Assembly (NCBI RefSeq): GCF_013912375.1
Contig: NZ_JACETV010000007.1
Coordinates: forward strand, 62,001 to 126,000
Direction: 5' to 3'
Length of the DNA: 64,000 bases
Source of the DNA: Emticicia sp. BO119
Lineage (GTDB): Bacteria; Bacteroidota; Bacteroidia; Cytophagales; Spirosomataceae
The notes under the pieces are model-generated. The model worked only from the letters and a program-made list of their open reading frames with translations. It searched no databases and was not told the origin of the DNA. Both the position numbers and the translations under genes were made by a program. Shown here piece after piece: positions 9,686-18,289 of this stretch. Position 1 is the stretch's first letter; every line of letters begins with the position of its first letter.

Positions 9686-10486
9686 CTATATCTCCATCAA
9701 TCGTTTCAGATTATCCCCATAAGTTGATCCTGTTTCAACTTTAGTAGCCTTGGTATCCCGCATTACCACTAAATACTTACCATTGAAATACTTCTGTAAT
9801 TCCTTAATCAGATGTGAGTTAACAATTGAGGAACGGCTCACCCGAACGAAATGATCAGGCAGTTTTTCTTCCAGGCTTGTAATGGTATAATTGGTCAGAT
9901 ATTGCTTGCCATCGGTAGTATTCAGAAATACATATTTATCTTCTGCTTCAAAATAACTAATGTCAGTTAACGGAATAAACAATATTCTTTCACCCGACTT
10001 TACAGAAATAGAATGGGCAGGTGTCTGTTTTTGCGCTGGCGTGCGTTGGGTATCTTCTTTAGCTTTAAACTGCTCAAGCAATTGAAGTAAATTGGCATTC
10101 AGCGAATTATCTTCTTTTTTATCGTCTAATTTTTTTAGTTTTTCTATGGTTTTCTCCAGTCTTTCCGATTCAATTGGTTTCAACAGATAGTCAACAGAGT
10201 TTTCTTCAAAGGCTCTGATGGCATATTGGTCGTAGGCAGTAGAGAAAATCACCTTTGGCATATAAGATAGGCTTGATAACATTTCAAAACCTGTCATGAG
10301 GGGCATTTCAATATCTAAAAATATCAGGTCGGGCTTTTGCGCTTCAATTTTTTCCAGACCTTCCTGTCCGTTGTGTGCTTCGTCGATGATGGTAATGACA
10401 GAACTGTAATGCGACAACAGTCTTTTCAAACGGCTGATAGCAAGAGGTTCATCATCAATTAATATAGTCTTGAACATAACTTTCAA
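9686..10486 (-). CDS. LytTR-family response regulator
   Basis: Receiver domain (about 1-120) with IDDEPLA, the phosphoacceptor Asp in LIFLDIEMP (about 57), and the Ser/Lys positions STAYDQYAIRAFE and LLKPI. A charged linker (about 125-160) leads to a LytTR DNA-binding domain (about 165-266) with GERILFIPLTDISYFEAEDKY and FVRVSRSSIVN. A start 6 bases downstream (MFKTILIDDE) is also possible. It is the last gene of a four-gene operon, 9 bases after the LytS-type kinase, which is its evident partner. LytTR regulators bind direct repeats upstream of target promoters; no targets were identified here. Confidence 0.92.
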   Translation of the reverse strand: MKVMFKTILIDDEPLAISRLKRLLSHYSSVITIIDEAHNGQEGLEKIEAQKPDLIFLDIEMPLMTGFEMLSSLSYMPKVIFSTAYDQYAIRAFEENSVDYLLKPIESERLEKTIEKLKKLDDKKEDNSLNANLLQLLEQFKAKEDTQRTPAQKQTPAHSISVKSGERILFIPLTDISYFEAEDKYVFLNTTDGKQYLTNYTITSLEEKLPDHFVRVSRSSIVNSHLIKELQKYFNGKYLVVMRDTKATKVETGSTYGDNLKRLMEI

Positions 10487-10495
10487 TTTTATTGG

Positions 10496-12781
10496 TTATA
10501 CACTCATTTTATCCAAGGTTTCAACAGGAACTTTGATAATAATGGATTTGTAATCGTTGTTTTCAATTTGCAGGTGGGCATCATTGCCATAAATCAATTG
10601 CAATTTATCACTTATACTCCTGAGCCCATAACCTCCACTCAAATCTTCTTTAAAAGCCGGGCCGTTATCATGTATCTGAAATGCTACCAGGTTGTTCTCT
10701 TTCGTAATTCTGACATCAATAATACCATGCTCTGTAATTTTAGAGATGCCATGTTTAATTGCATTTTCAACAATAGGTTGTAAGAGAAATCTTGGTATTT
10801 TGATGTTTTCCAGTCCGGACTCTAAATGGATAGAGTATTTAAGCCTGTCACCAAATCGCATTTGCTCAATAGACAAATAAGATTTTACGATATCTAATTC
10901 TTCGGCAATGGTATGGTAACTCTTGTCAGAACGACCTGTGGTTGCTCTAAATAATTTAGACAGTTGGATGGTCATATCTTCGGCTTTATCAGGATCCTCA
11001 TGAATCAAGCCAGTGATACTGTTTAATGAATTGTATAAAAAATGTGGATTAATGCGGGCTTCAAGGGCATTTAGTTGTGCTTTGGTTTTTAGTTTTTCAA
11101 GATTCAGTAATTGATACTCCTGTTCTGAAATTTTGCGGTCAAGGTCTTTAGAGCGTTGCCAGTTATAAAAAATAATGCAAACGGCAATCATCGGAATCAA
11201 TATATAAAGTGTGCTATGATTACTAATGCTTGTTTCGTTGTATTTTACTGACATGATTCTCCAATAGTGTGTCCAGTATTTGCCTCCATCATTTTCTACT
11301 AAATACAAAGCTTTCTGGAATAGCCGTACCAATGTTAAAGTACAGTAGGTAAATACTATCAGAATGATGTATTTCGACCAGTTCTTCATCAGAAACCGTT
11401 CAATGAACAGAATGAAAATCATCAGACTAATAAAACAGGAGAATCCGGTAGTGAGGTTCGCTAAAAAAACAGCCTTATTCTGTTCTGCTTCTAAAGATGT
11501 AGGGTTCAGCAATTCTAAAGAAAAATATAAGATACTGTTCAACCCATAAATAAGAAACAGCGCAAACAGCAAAGTATAAAATACAAATTGTGGGTTGAGC
11601 CGGTTGATTGCATTTTTAAAGCTTGTTCTGAAACTATTGTTCCGCTCTCTGTAATGAGGTCTTGGAGTGTCAGCAATGGGTGTAGGTGTTTCATTGACAG
11701 AAGCCCTTGAACTGGCATCAGGAGCTTTCTCTACATTCATTCTGTCTACCCAGCTATATTGTTTTTTTTTAAGTTCGTCTTCTACGTTCGGGAAAAGCTC
11801 AGCTTTGGGGGCATAGATTCTGACATTACCCCCAAAAGATTTTAGTTTCACACTTGCGCCACCACCATTAACACTCCCAAGGATGAAGCCCGACCGTCTG
11901 TTACCCTGGAAATTGGGTAGGTCAGGTGCTCTTACATTTGACCCATCTGCTTCAATTTGTAGACCCTGGCTCAAAGGCAATTGTGCTTTGATATTACCAC
12001 CACTTGTTTCTAACCATAAGTATTCGTTAATGGCTGTTGCCTGAATATTGATATTACCACCTTTGGTAGAAGCACTGATATTCCCTCGCATGTTTTCCAG
12101 ACGGATATTACCCCCAAATGTAAAAGTTTTGAACTCACCTGAAATATTAAAGGCTTTAATATTACCCCCGCTGGTTTTGGTATAGAGTTTTCCGCTGAAA
12201 TTCTCCAGTCTGAAATTTCCACCACTGGTATTGCTGTTAATCTCACCTTTTGAATTCTGGATGAGCACATTACCACCAGAGGTTGAAAGGTCGGCTTTTA
12301 TATCGCAATTGCCTATTTTTATATTTCCTGCTGATGCCTTTCCTTGTATCTCTCCAATCGAATTGGCAATCTTTACATCTCCTACAGCCGTACGAAGCGT
12401 TTGCTTGCCAATAAGATTATTTAAAGCAATATCGCCAACAGTTGTTGTCATGATGGCATTGATATTTTTAGGAAGAAAAATACGGAAAGACACCTGAAAA
12501 AAGCTTAACCAATCCCATCTCCAGAAACCATTGTTGTGTGCAGCGATTCTTAAATAATCATTCTGTTGCGAGATATTTACCAATTCATATCCCAGTTCTG
12601 CCGAGGTAACACTTTCTTTTCTGAAGAAATTGATAAAGAGTCGTTTGGAGGCATATATCTCAATCCTTATCTGATCTTCATCGCTTCCCATGAGTTCAAT
12701 ACCTCCGGTAATGGTTTCTATCTGCACGTTTCTGATACCTTCGGCAGAGACAGTCTTTATTTCTGACGGTAAATAATTCAT
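10496..12781 (-). CDS. LytS-type histidine kinase with N-terminal DUF4097-like beta-solenoid
   Basis: Fusion protein of 761 residues. Residues about 1-322 form a DUF4097/adhesin-like repeat domain with nine or so turns of the type TSGGNIxxxNxSGxx. A disordered linker rich in Pro and Arg follows (about 325-395). Four membrane helices lie near 400-425, 440-460, 470-490 and 520-538. The His_kinase domain then has the phosphoacceptor His in INPHFLYNSLNS (about 580) and a HATPase with QPIVENAIKHGI (about 674) and GGYGLRSI. No signal peptide precedes the solenoid, and an even number of helices puts it on the same side as the kinase, so it is predicted cytoplasmic. Its start overlaps the upstream membrane gene by 4 bases. 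The downstream LytTR regulator is the likely partner. Confidence 0.9.
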   Translation of the reverse strand: MNYLPSEIKTVSAEGIRNVQIETITGGIELMGSDEDQIRIEIYASKRLFINFFRKESVTSAELGYELVNISQQNDYLRIAAHNNGFWRWDWLSFFQVSFRIFLPKNINAIMTTTVGDIALNNLIGKQTLRTAVGDVKIANSIGEIQGKASAGNIKIGNCDIKADLSTSGGNVLIQNSKGEINSNTSGGNFRLENFSGKLYTKTSGGNIKAFNISGEFKTFTFGGNIRLENMRGNISASTKGGNINIQATAINEYLWLETSGGNIKAQLPLSQGLQIEADGSNVRAPDLPNFQGNRRSGFILGSVNGGGASVKLKSFGGNVRIYAPKAELFPNVEDELKKKQYSWVDRMNVEKAPDASSRASVNETPTPIADTPRPHYRERNNSFRTSFKNAINRLNPQFVFYTLLFALFLIYGLNSILYFSLELLNPTSLEAEQNKAVFLANLTTGFSCFISLMIFILFIERFLMKNWSKYIILIVFTYCTLTLVRLFQKALYLVENDGGKYWTHYWRIMSVKYNETSISNHSTLYILIPMIAVCIIFYNWQRSKDLDRKISEQEYQLLNLEKLKTKAQLNALEARINPHFLYNSLNSITGLIHEDPDKAEDMTIQLSKLFRATTGRSDKSYHTIAEELDIVKSYLSIEQMRFGDRLKYSIHLESGLENIKIPRFLLQPIVENAIKHGISKITEHGIIDVRITKENNLVAFQIHDNGPAFKEDLSGGYGLRSISDKLQLIYGNDAHLQIENNDYKSIIIKVPVETLDKMSV

Positions 12782-13359
12782 GGCTTGATTAATTTATTTC
12801 TTTGTACAATCCATATCACAAAGAGTGTCTCAAAAATCAGAGTAAACGGAATAATGGAAATGTTTTTAAAGAATAAAAGTACCGGCCATTTTGATGCCGC
12901 AGGGTTAAGTAAATTGACTGATTTTAACCACGTTACGAATGGCGTAAATTCAAATATTGAAAATAATACCACATTAACTACAACCGCAATTACTATATAA
13001 ATGATAAAATTGACTAAAAGCGATATGAAGTTATTAGATAGATTGTATTTAACATTAGTCCAGACCTCCAGCCATTCAGATTTTGTCAGACGAAATATAT
13101 TTGTAAAGTTTCGGATACCTGCCTGTACATAGCCTTGCCCAATAATGATTAAAACAATTAATAATCTGGCTCCATTTACAACTACTTCTAAAATTGCTTT
13201 TGCAATTGAAGATATTTCACCTTGGCCTCCTTCCTGAATAAACCTGCCTATACCTGCCCCTAATCCTAAAATAAATATGAATAAAAAATTTCTTTTCAAG
13301 TAATTGTCAGTTCTCTGAATAAGATCAGAGTATCCTAATAAATCATAAGTCTCTTTCAT
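12778..13359 (-). CDS. Multi-pass membrane protein of unknown function in the kinase operon
   Basis: Protein of 193 residues with about four hydrophobic segments (near 24-42, 55-75, 108-135 and 160-187). No recognised domain. It overlaps the downstream kinase gene by ATGA (12778-12781), which suggests translational coupling, and it starts 15 bases after the TPR gene. The position suggests that it assists or modulates the kinase, or transduces a membrane signal (inference from context only). Confidence 0.8.
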   Translation of the reverse strand: MKETYDLLGYSDLIQRTDNYLKRNFLFIFILGLGAGIGRFIQEGGQGEISSIAKAILEVVVNGARLLIVLIIIGQGYVQAGIRNFTNIFRLTKSEWLEVWTNVKYNLSNNFISLLVNFIIYIVIAVVVNVVLFSIFEFTPFVTWLKSVNLLNPAASKWPVLLFFKNISIIPFTLIFETLFVIWIVQRNKLIKP

Positions 13360-13374
13360 AAAAAAAGGTTTAAT

Positions 13375-14016
13375 TTAATTCGCTTGAGATAATAACCAGT
13401 TGGCTGCTCTTTCTCCCCAGTTTGGCGCAATGCTCGAAGCCGGTTTGAATCTGGCAAATTTTGTAAGTGCTTCTTCAAATAAAGGAACTGATTTCTTTTT
13501 TCCACCGCCATAGGCTTCTGGTGTAAAGAAAATTCCTTGAGCTTCCAATAATTTGGCTCTCGGGTTTTCAGGATTCAGCTTATTGGCATTCTGTAACCCT
13601 GTACTCACAATACCCCCATATTTTTGCCAACGATCTTGTGGAGCTACCGCCATTCTGGCACCTGCCAGATACGCCTTCATTACTTCAATTTCATCGTTAT
13701 TCGTTTGTAGCTTTTCGGCAGTAGCCAGAAACTTGTCTGCTTTGTCTAACAACATATCTTTTTTGTCGGCATCAGTTTCAGTAAAGGTCAGATTGGCTAA
13801 GCCATAAGCAGCCCAATAATTCGGGAGCCATTCATTAGGTTCGGCAGTTGCAATGCGTTCTAATTGACTCACACCTTGTTTGGTATTTTCGATATTTTCA
13901 ACCTCGCTCAATAAACCAATAGCATTTTCCATTGCTGCCACATACTCGGCTTTCTGAGCGAAAGTTTTAACGAAAATTAAAGATAAAAAGCTGATAGTTA
14001 AAATAATTTGTTTCAT
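13375..14016 (-). CDS. Exported TPR-like protein, first gene of the kinase operon
   Basis: Protein of 213 residues with a signal peptide (cleavage near VKTFAQ) and a mostly helical body containing TPR-like helices (for example about 45-75, 78-125 and 150-185) with the motif LNPENPRAKLLEAQGIFF. No catalytic residues are seen. As the promoter-proximal gene of the operon with the membrane protein, the solenoid kinase and the LytTR regulator, it could be a periplasmic input component (inference). The divergent neighbour is a WYL regulator. Confidence 0.8.
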   Translation of the reverse strand: MKQIILTISFLSLIFVKTFAQKAEYVAAMENAIGLLSEVENIENTKQGVSQLERIATAEPNEWLPNYWAAYGLANLTFTETDADKKDMLLDKADKFLATAEKLQTNNDEIEVMKAYLAGARMAVAPQDRWQKYGGIVSTGLQNANKLNPENPRAKLLEAQGIFFTPEAYGGGKKKSVPLFEEALTKFARFKPASSIAPNWGERAANWLLSQAN

Positions 14017-14162
14017 TTTTGATGGTGTTTAAATGATTAATGATGTCTTGTGCCTGATTGACGATTCAAAATTATCAGGTACAGGAGGGATAAAACAGGA
14101 GTTTCTGACGAAGACCGGATTTGAGGGAGTAAAATGGACTTTTACGGGAGTAAATACTTTAC

Positions 14163-14170
14163 TAATTTTG
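14163..14170 (+). promoter_or_regulatory. Candidate -7 element of the WYL regulator gene
   Basis: TAATTTTG fits TAnnTTTG and lies 25 bases before the start codon at 14196. Just upstream (about 14130-14150) is a short inverted repeat, GTAAAA-N5-TTTTAC, which could be an operator for the gene's own product. No -33 TTG was found at the expected spacing. Confidence 0.4.
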
Positions 14171-14195
14171 AAGCAAAACCTTCCTGATTTTTCTC

Positions 14196-14879
14196 ATGAA
14201 CCGTATTGATCGCCTGATGGCTATTGTAACTACACTACAATCCAGAAAATTTGTGAGTGCTGAAAGTATCTCAGAAAAATTTGAAATCAGTGTCCGTACT
14301 GTCTATCGTGATATTAAGGCTTTAGGAGAATTGGGTATTCCGGTGAGTTTTGAGAATCAGAAAGGTTATTTTATTGTTCCGGGATATTTTCTGCCTCCGG
14401 TAGCATTCAGTATTGAAGAAGCCAATGCACTTTTACTCATGGAAACTGTAACCGCAGGCTTTGCCGATAAATCTATCAGAAAACATTATTCTTCTGCCCT
14501 GAATAAAGTAAAGTCAGTACTAAGAACCAGTCAGAAAGAAAAAATAGAGTTGCTAACCGATAATATCAGACTCCAGGTACCTCAAAGACTAAATAACGAT
14601 TTTGAATATTTAAGTACTATACAGAATGCAATTATTGCCAGAAATATTTTAGATATAGAGTACATAAATAATAAGGAAGAAGTCAGCAGACGACAGGTAG
14701 AAGCCATAGGGCTCGTTTTTTATGCCTTTAGCTGGCACATGATAGCCTGGTGCCATCTGCGTAAAGAATATCGTGACTTTAAGGTTTCACGCATTCGTAG
14801 TATAAGTGATATGGGTGTTTCTTTTAGAAAATCTGATCATATCAAACTTAATGATTATGATTTGCCCGTGGCTTATTAA
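14196..14879 (+). CDS. YafY-type transcriptional regulator (HTH_11 + WYL)
   Basis: DNA-binding protein of 227 residues. The N-terminal HTH_11 is clear (RIDRLMAIVTTLQSRKFVSA, then ISVRTVYRDIKALGELGIPV), followed by the usual FENQKGYFI wing. A WYL-type ligand domain occupies about 135-215 (LDIEYINN...EAIGLVFYAFSWHMIAWCHLRKEYRDFKVSRI). YafY-type regulators typically control nearby DinB or stress genes, and the DinB, GyrI-like and SRPBCC genes downstream on the same strand fit that pattern. The C-terminal extension after WYL is short. Confidence 0.92.
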   Translation: MNRIDRLMAIVTTLQSRKFVSAESISEKFEISVRTVYRDIKALGELGIPVSFENQKGYFIVPGYFLPPVAFSIEEANALLLMETVTAGFADKSIRKHYSSALNKVKSVLRTSQKEKIELLTDNIRLQVPQRLNNDFEYLSTIQNAIIARNILDIEYINNKEEVSRRQVEAIGLVFYAFSWHMIAWCHLRKEYRDFKVSRIRSISDMGVSFRKSDHIKLNDYDLPVAY

Positions 14880-15181
14880 TAGTTCATTCTTCAATGTCAG
14901 CCAATAGAATTTGCCGGCTAAAACTACAAATAGCTTTTTTGAATACATTGCAGGGCTTGAGTACGGCTTATATAGATAAATTATTTCGTTGTTTTCTTAG
15001 AAACCGACCACAACAGCAGGCTGTTTCATTCGGTGAAATTAGTGAATAATATCTGCAAATCTGCAATCAGATCCCCCTCCTAAAAAAAATCTGAAAATTT
15101 TAAAAATTTCAAAAACCGACTGACATAGGGTTGTCAGTGGGGCCAATTTACTTTGTAAGGTAAACTAAAACACAGCGAAAT
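14880..15181. other. Intergenic region with a short inverted repeat before the DinB gene
   Basis: No coding sequence is supportable in these 302 bases. Near the right end, ACTGACA (15119-15125) and TGTCAGT (15132-15138) form a perfect 7-bp inverted repeat with a 6-base spacer, 43 bases before the DinB start. It is a plausible operator, perhaps for the upstream YafY-type regulator (inference). The rest is AT-rich and featureless. Confidence 0.5.
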
Positions 15182-15676
15182 ATGACCATTATTCAGCAAT
15201 TCTCAAGACAATTGGAGCAGGAAGCTCAGGCCACACGCAAAATGTTAGCGATTGTTCCAAACGACAAGTATGACTGGAAACCACACGAAAAAAGCATGAC
15301 AATCAAACGCCTGGCCACACACATTGCCGAGCTGCCATCCTGGATAAAAATGACACTCACAACGGATGAATTAGATTTTGCCCATAACCCATACCAGGTA
15401 GAAAATGTCAATAATACCGGAGACCTATTAGATTATTTTGAAAGAAATTTAGAAGAGGGCAGAGCATACCTGAAAGAAGAATATGCCGACAAGCTTGATG
15501 AAGACTGGACACTCCGCAGCGGCGACACTATTTATAGTGTTGAGCCTAAGATTGATGTATTGCGGATGTCGTTAAGCCAGATTATTCACCACAGAGCACA
15601 ATTAGGGGTGTATCTACGCTTATTGGACATTCCGATTCCGGGTAGCTATGGCCCAAGTGCTGATGAGAGTTTCTAA
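15182..15676 (+). CDS. DinB family protein
   Basis: Four-helix-bundle protein of 164 residues of the DinB/YfiT superfamily, usually metal-binding with thiol-transferase relatives. Putative metal-ligand histidines are in TIKRLATHIAELPSW (His about 43) and SQIIHHRAQLGVYLRLL (His about 139-140), together with the C-terminal PGSYGPSADE typical of the family. It is first in a same-strand trio with GyrI-like and SRPBCC genes, and a hairpin terminator overlaps the gap to the next gene. The substrate is unknown. Confidence 0.9.
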   Translation: MTIIQQFSRQLEQEAQATRKMLAIVPNDKYDWKPHEKSMTIKRLATHIAELPSWIKMTLTTDELDFAHNPYQVENVNNTGDLLDYFERNLEEGRAYLKEEYADKLDEDWTLRSGDTIYSVEPKIDVLRMSLSQIIHHRAQLGVYLRLLDIPIPGSYGPSADESF

Positions 15677-15687
15677 ACACTATCTAC

Positions 15688-15710
15688 AAAGGAGGCGAAA
15701 TGCCTCCTTT
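15688..15710 (+). terminator. Hairpin between the DinB and GyrI-like genes
   Basis: AAAGGAGGC and GCCTCCTTT form a perfect 9-bp stem with a GAAAT loop. An apparent ribosome-binding AGGAGG with an ATG at 15700 falls inside this hairpin and is more likely part of the terminator. It is weak as a terminator because the T run is short (TTT, then later AATTTT). Confidence 0.5.
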
Positions 15711-15720
15711 GGTAAATTTT

Positions 15721-16344
15721 ATGGAAAAATTAGATTTAAGCAAACAATATAAGGCTTACTATACGGCCACAACAAAACCGGCTTTCGTAGAAATAGAAGC
15801 CGCAAAGTATCTGTCAGTTTCAGGTAAAGGAGACCCCTCTCACCCAGACTATGCATCTACATTACAGGCTTTGTATGGGACAGCTTATGGTGTAAAATTC
15901 TGGTATAAAGCGCAAAAGCAGGATTTTGTCGTAGCAAAATTAGAGGGACTCTGGTGGTTTGATGAAACACAATACAAAGCTATATCAATGGCTTATGCGC
16001 CCACGCAAATACCCAGAAGTGAGTGGTATTACCGGATGTTGATTCGTTTACCTGAATATGTTACCGCAGAAGTTATTCAACGAATAGCTGATGAAGTAAC
16101 TGAAAAAAAGCAGATTGCTTTAGTGAAACAAGTAGAACTCTATGAAATGCAAGAGGGGAAATGTGTGCAAATGTTACACGTTGGGCCTTTTGACAAAGAA
16201 CCGGAAAGCTTACAACAGATTCTACAATTTTCAGAAGCCCACCAACTGCAAAAAAATGGGTTGCACCATGAAATCTATCTCTCAGATTTCCGCACAACCG
16301 CACCCGAAAAGTTAAGAACTATATTAAGAGAACCTGTTAAGTAA
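15721..16344 (+). CDS. GyrI-like small-molecule-binding protein
   Basis: Protein of about 207 residues of the GyrI-like/SOUL-type ligand-binding fold. It starts MEKLDLSKQYKAYYTATTKP with the family-typical YLSVSGKGDPSHPDY. The central SEWYYRMLIRLPEYVT and the C-terminal LHVGPFDKEPESLQQILQF and HHEIYLSD are also characteristic. The ATG at 15721 is preferred over the one at 15700, which sits in a hairpin. Related proteins act as stand-alone ligand-binding or hydrolase-like domains. It sits between DinB and SRPBCC genes, a common trio in Bacteroidota. Confidence 0.88.
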   Translation: MEKLDLSKQYKAYYTATTKPAFVEIEAAKYLSVSGKGDPSHPDYASTLQALYGTAYGVKFWYKAQKQDFVVAKLEGLWWFDETQYKAISMAYAPTQIPRSEWYYRMLIRLPEYVTAEVIQRIADEVTEKKQIALVKQVELYEMQEGKCVQMLHVGPFDKEPESLQQILQFSEAHQLQKNGLHHEIYLSDFRTTAPEKLRTILREPVK

Positions 16345-16366
16345 AAAAAATAAATCAGAAAGACCT

Positions 16367-16792
16367 ATGACAAAAGAATTGAAAAAAACGATTGTAATCA
16401 AAGCATCAAAGGTGGATGTATGGGATGCATTGGTTAATCCTGAGAAAATTAAAAAATATCTTTTTGGCACAGAAACCAGCACTGACTGGTCAGTCGGTAG
16501 TCCGATCGTATTCTCGGGTATGTGGGATGATAAACCCTATGAAGACAAAGGAACAGTATTGGCTTTTGAACCCGAAAAATCATTGACCTATAATTACTGG
16601 AGCAACCTGAGCGGCACAGAAGACAAACCGGAAAACTATGCCAATATAAGCTATTCTGTTGAAGAACAAGGCAATGAAACGCTTTTAACTATCACACAGG
16701 ATGGGTTTAAAGACGAAGCAGCTTTAGAACGTTCTGAAGGTGATTGGGGCTATGTATTGGAAGAATTGAGAAAAGTAGCGGAAGGAGAGTAA
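16367..16792 (+). CDS. SRPBCC (AHSA1-type) domain protein
   Basis: Protein of 141 residues forming a START/Bet v1-like fold of the activator-of-Hsp90 homologue type. Typical features are IKASKVDVWDALVNPEKIKKYLFGTE near the N-terminus, GTVLAFEPEKSLTYNYWS in the middle and the C-terminal helix GDWGYVLEELRKVAE. Such proteins bind hydrophobic ligands; no ligand is known. It starts 22 bases after the GyrI-like gene and ends the cluster at a strong hairpin. Confidence 0.9.
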   Translation: MTKELKKTIVIKASKVDVWDALVNPEKIKKYLFGTETSTDWSVGSPIVFSGMWDDKPYEDKGTVLAFEPEKSLTYNYWSNLSGTEDKPENYANISYSVEEQGNETLLTITQDGFKDEAALERSEGDWGYVLEELRKVAEGE

Positions 16793-16796
16793 ATTT

Positions 16797-16820
16797 AAGA
16801 GGGGAACCGCTTCCCCTCTT
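16797..16820. terminator. Hairpin after the SRPBCC gene
   Basis: A perfect 10-bp inverted repeat, AAGAGGGGAA and TTCCCCTCTT, with a 4-base loop lies between two convergent genes (stops at 16792 and 16842). There is no long T run, so termination efficiency is uncertain. Confidence 0.6.
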
Positions 16821-16841
16821 ATGCTGTTTACGCCATTCAAA

Positions 16842-17231
16842 TCAGTCTGCTTTCAAAACAAGCTTTTCTTTCAATCCTTTTATCTGTAAGAAAGCCATCA
16901 GGGCTACCCATAAACCTACTGCCGAAGTAATGGCATAGCCAATCAGCGTAAAATCAAATAATTGTCCTGCTACTACAATCAGGCTATCAGCTACCCACAT
17001 GAGATCTAAAGCAATAATCCACCGAACCAGCGTTTTGTTAGTAGTCTTCTGGCGTGAAGCATAATAGACCAGTAAGGCAAAAGCTACCAGGAAAATACCT
17101 GTTGCCCTAAATGGCATGGTTTGAGATACGCCAAAGAATTGGGCTATGAACGATGGAAACTCTATCAATAACAGACCTGTTACACCTGAGCTGAGGGCAT
17201 TAATGAGCAATACATTTTTTAAAGTTGTCAT
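16842..17231 (-). CDS. Small four-helix membrane protein of unknown function
   Basis: Protein of 129 residues with four predicted membrane helices (about 5-25, 42-60, 70-92 and 96-117) and a Lys-rich C-terminus. No family recognised with confidence. It is divergent from an AraC-type regulator whose apparent start is only 9 bases away, so the two genes share a regulatory region or overlap promoters, and this gene may be the regulator's target (inference). Confidence 0.8.
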   Translation of the reverse strand: MTTLKNVLLINALSSGVTGLLLIEFPSFIAQFFGVSQTMPFRATGIFLVAFALLVYYASRQKTTNKTLVRWIIALDLMWVADSLIVVAGQLFDFTLIGYAITSAVGLWVALMAFLQIKGLKEKLVLKAD

Positions 17232-17240
17232 ATTATATCA

Positions 17241-18275
17241 ATGGTTAATGATGAAACAAAGGTAGATTTGCCTTATGACTCAGAATTGATAATTTACGAC
17301 AAAATGAAAATATTAGCATTGCACCTGCACCATGTGATAGAATATGCCAGCATGAGAGGAATCTCCCGACAGGAACTGATTAGTTTATTGGCAAAACCTC
17401 CGGCCAATTTTTTAGATGAAACAGAAACCATAAGCAAAGAAGATTTTTACGCGGTTATTGATACCATTGCCAATCAGTTAAAAGAAGAAGAATTAGGTAT
17501 TCGTTTGGGCAATTTTCTGAATTTAGGTGCTTTAGGGCTTATTTATCAAATATCATTACAAGCTACTACGACAGAAGAAGCACTCTATTATTTGCAGATG
17601 TACCTGAATGCAACTTTACCGTTTGTGAATATCCAAACAAGTATTGATGCTGATTGGGTAAGTATTATCTTAAATATTGACAATAAACAGTTAGAAGCCA
17701 ATCGGATTATTTTAGAGAATATTCTGACTGTGATTGCCAGAGAAGTTGCGCTGATGACCACCAAAGAAGTAAGCATTATTAAAACTTCTCCGTTTTTTAC
17801 TAAAAATTATCCTGATGATTGGAAAGCTTCAACTCATTATTCAGTCAATTTTACACCTACCATTTTAAAGGCGACTTTGCAGGATAAAAGCAGATTACAT
17901 TTAGATGTGCTTATACCGGAATATCTGAAACTGATAGAGGGTTTGAAAACAGAAACAGGTTTTGCGAATAAAGTAAGAATAGCATCGCTACACTTGGCAA
18001 AGCCCGAATTACCAGACCTTGCCAGTGTAGCAGATGCATTCCACCTTACATCCCGCACGTTTCAACGTCGATTACTTGCTGAGAACACTACTTTCCGACA
18101 AATTACCGATGACTTACGTAAACAAATCTCCAATCTGCTCATTCGGCACAACCGGTTCTCTATTACCGATATATCTTACGTATTGGGCTACTCCGAGCCT
18201 GCGGCCTTCATACATTCATTCAAAAAGTGGTTTGGTGAAGCACCCGACCGCATGCGTCAAAAAGCTTTTTCATAA
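17241..18275 (+). CDS. AraC-family transcriptional regulator (Arabinose_bd-type N-terminus)
   Basis: Protein of 344 residues. The N-terminal ~220 residues resemble the Arabinose_bd/OruR-type ligand domain (FYAVIDTIANQL, LGIRLGNFLNLGALGLIYQISLQ). The C-terminal AraC HTH pair is clear (DLASVADAFHLTSRTFQRRLLAENTTFRQI, then ITDISYVLGYSEPAAFIHSFKKWFG). The first ATG leaves only 9 bases to the divergent gene; the ATG at 17304 (MKILALHLHH) is a credible alternative start that would leave room for a promoter. The ligand is unknown. Confidence 0.9.
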   Translation: MVNDETKVDLPYDSELIIYDKMKILALHLHHVIEYASMRGISRQELISLLAKPPANFLDETETISKEDFYAVIDTIANQLKEEELGIRLGNFLNLGALGLIYQISLQATTTEEALYYLQMYLNATLPFVNIQTSIDADWVSIILNIDNKQLEANRIILENILTVIAREVALMTTKEVSIIKTSPFFTKNYPDDWKASTHYSVNFTPTILKATLQDKSRLHLDVLIPEYLKLIEGLKTETGFANKVRIASLHLAKPELPDLASVADAFHLTSRTFQRRLLAENTTFRQITDDLRKQISNLLIRHNRFSITDISYVLGYSEPAAFIHSFKKWFGEAPDRMRQKAFS

Positions 18276-18289
18276 ATCTGTATGAGCGG

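Noticed and set aside
15700-15720. Upstream ATG of the GyrI-like gene preceded by an AGGAGG-like sequence
   Set aside because: ATG and AGGAGG are arms and loop of a perfect hairpin, and family proteins begin with the following MEKLDL.
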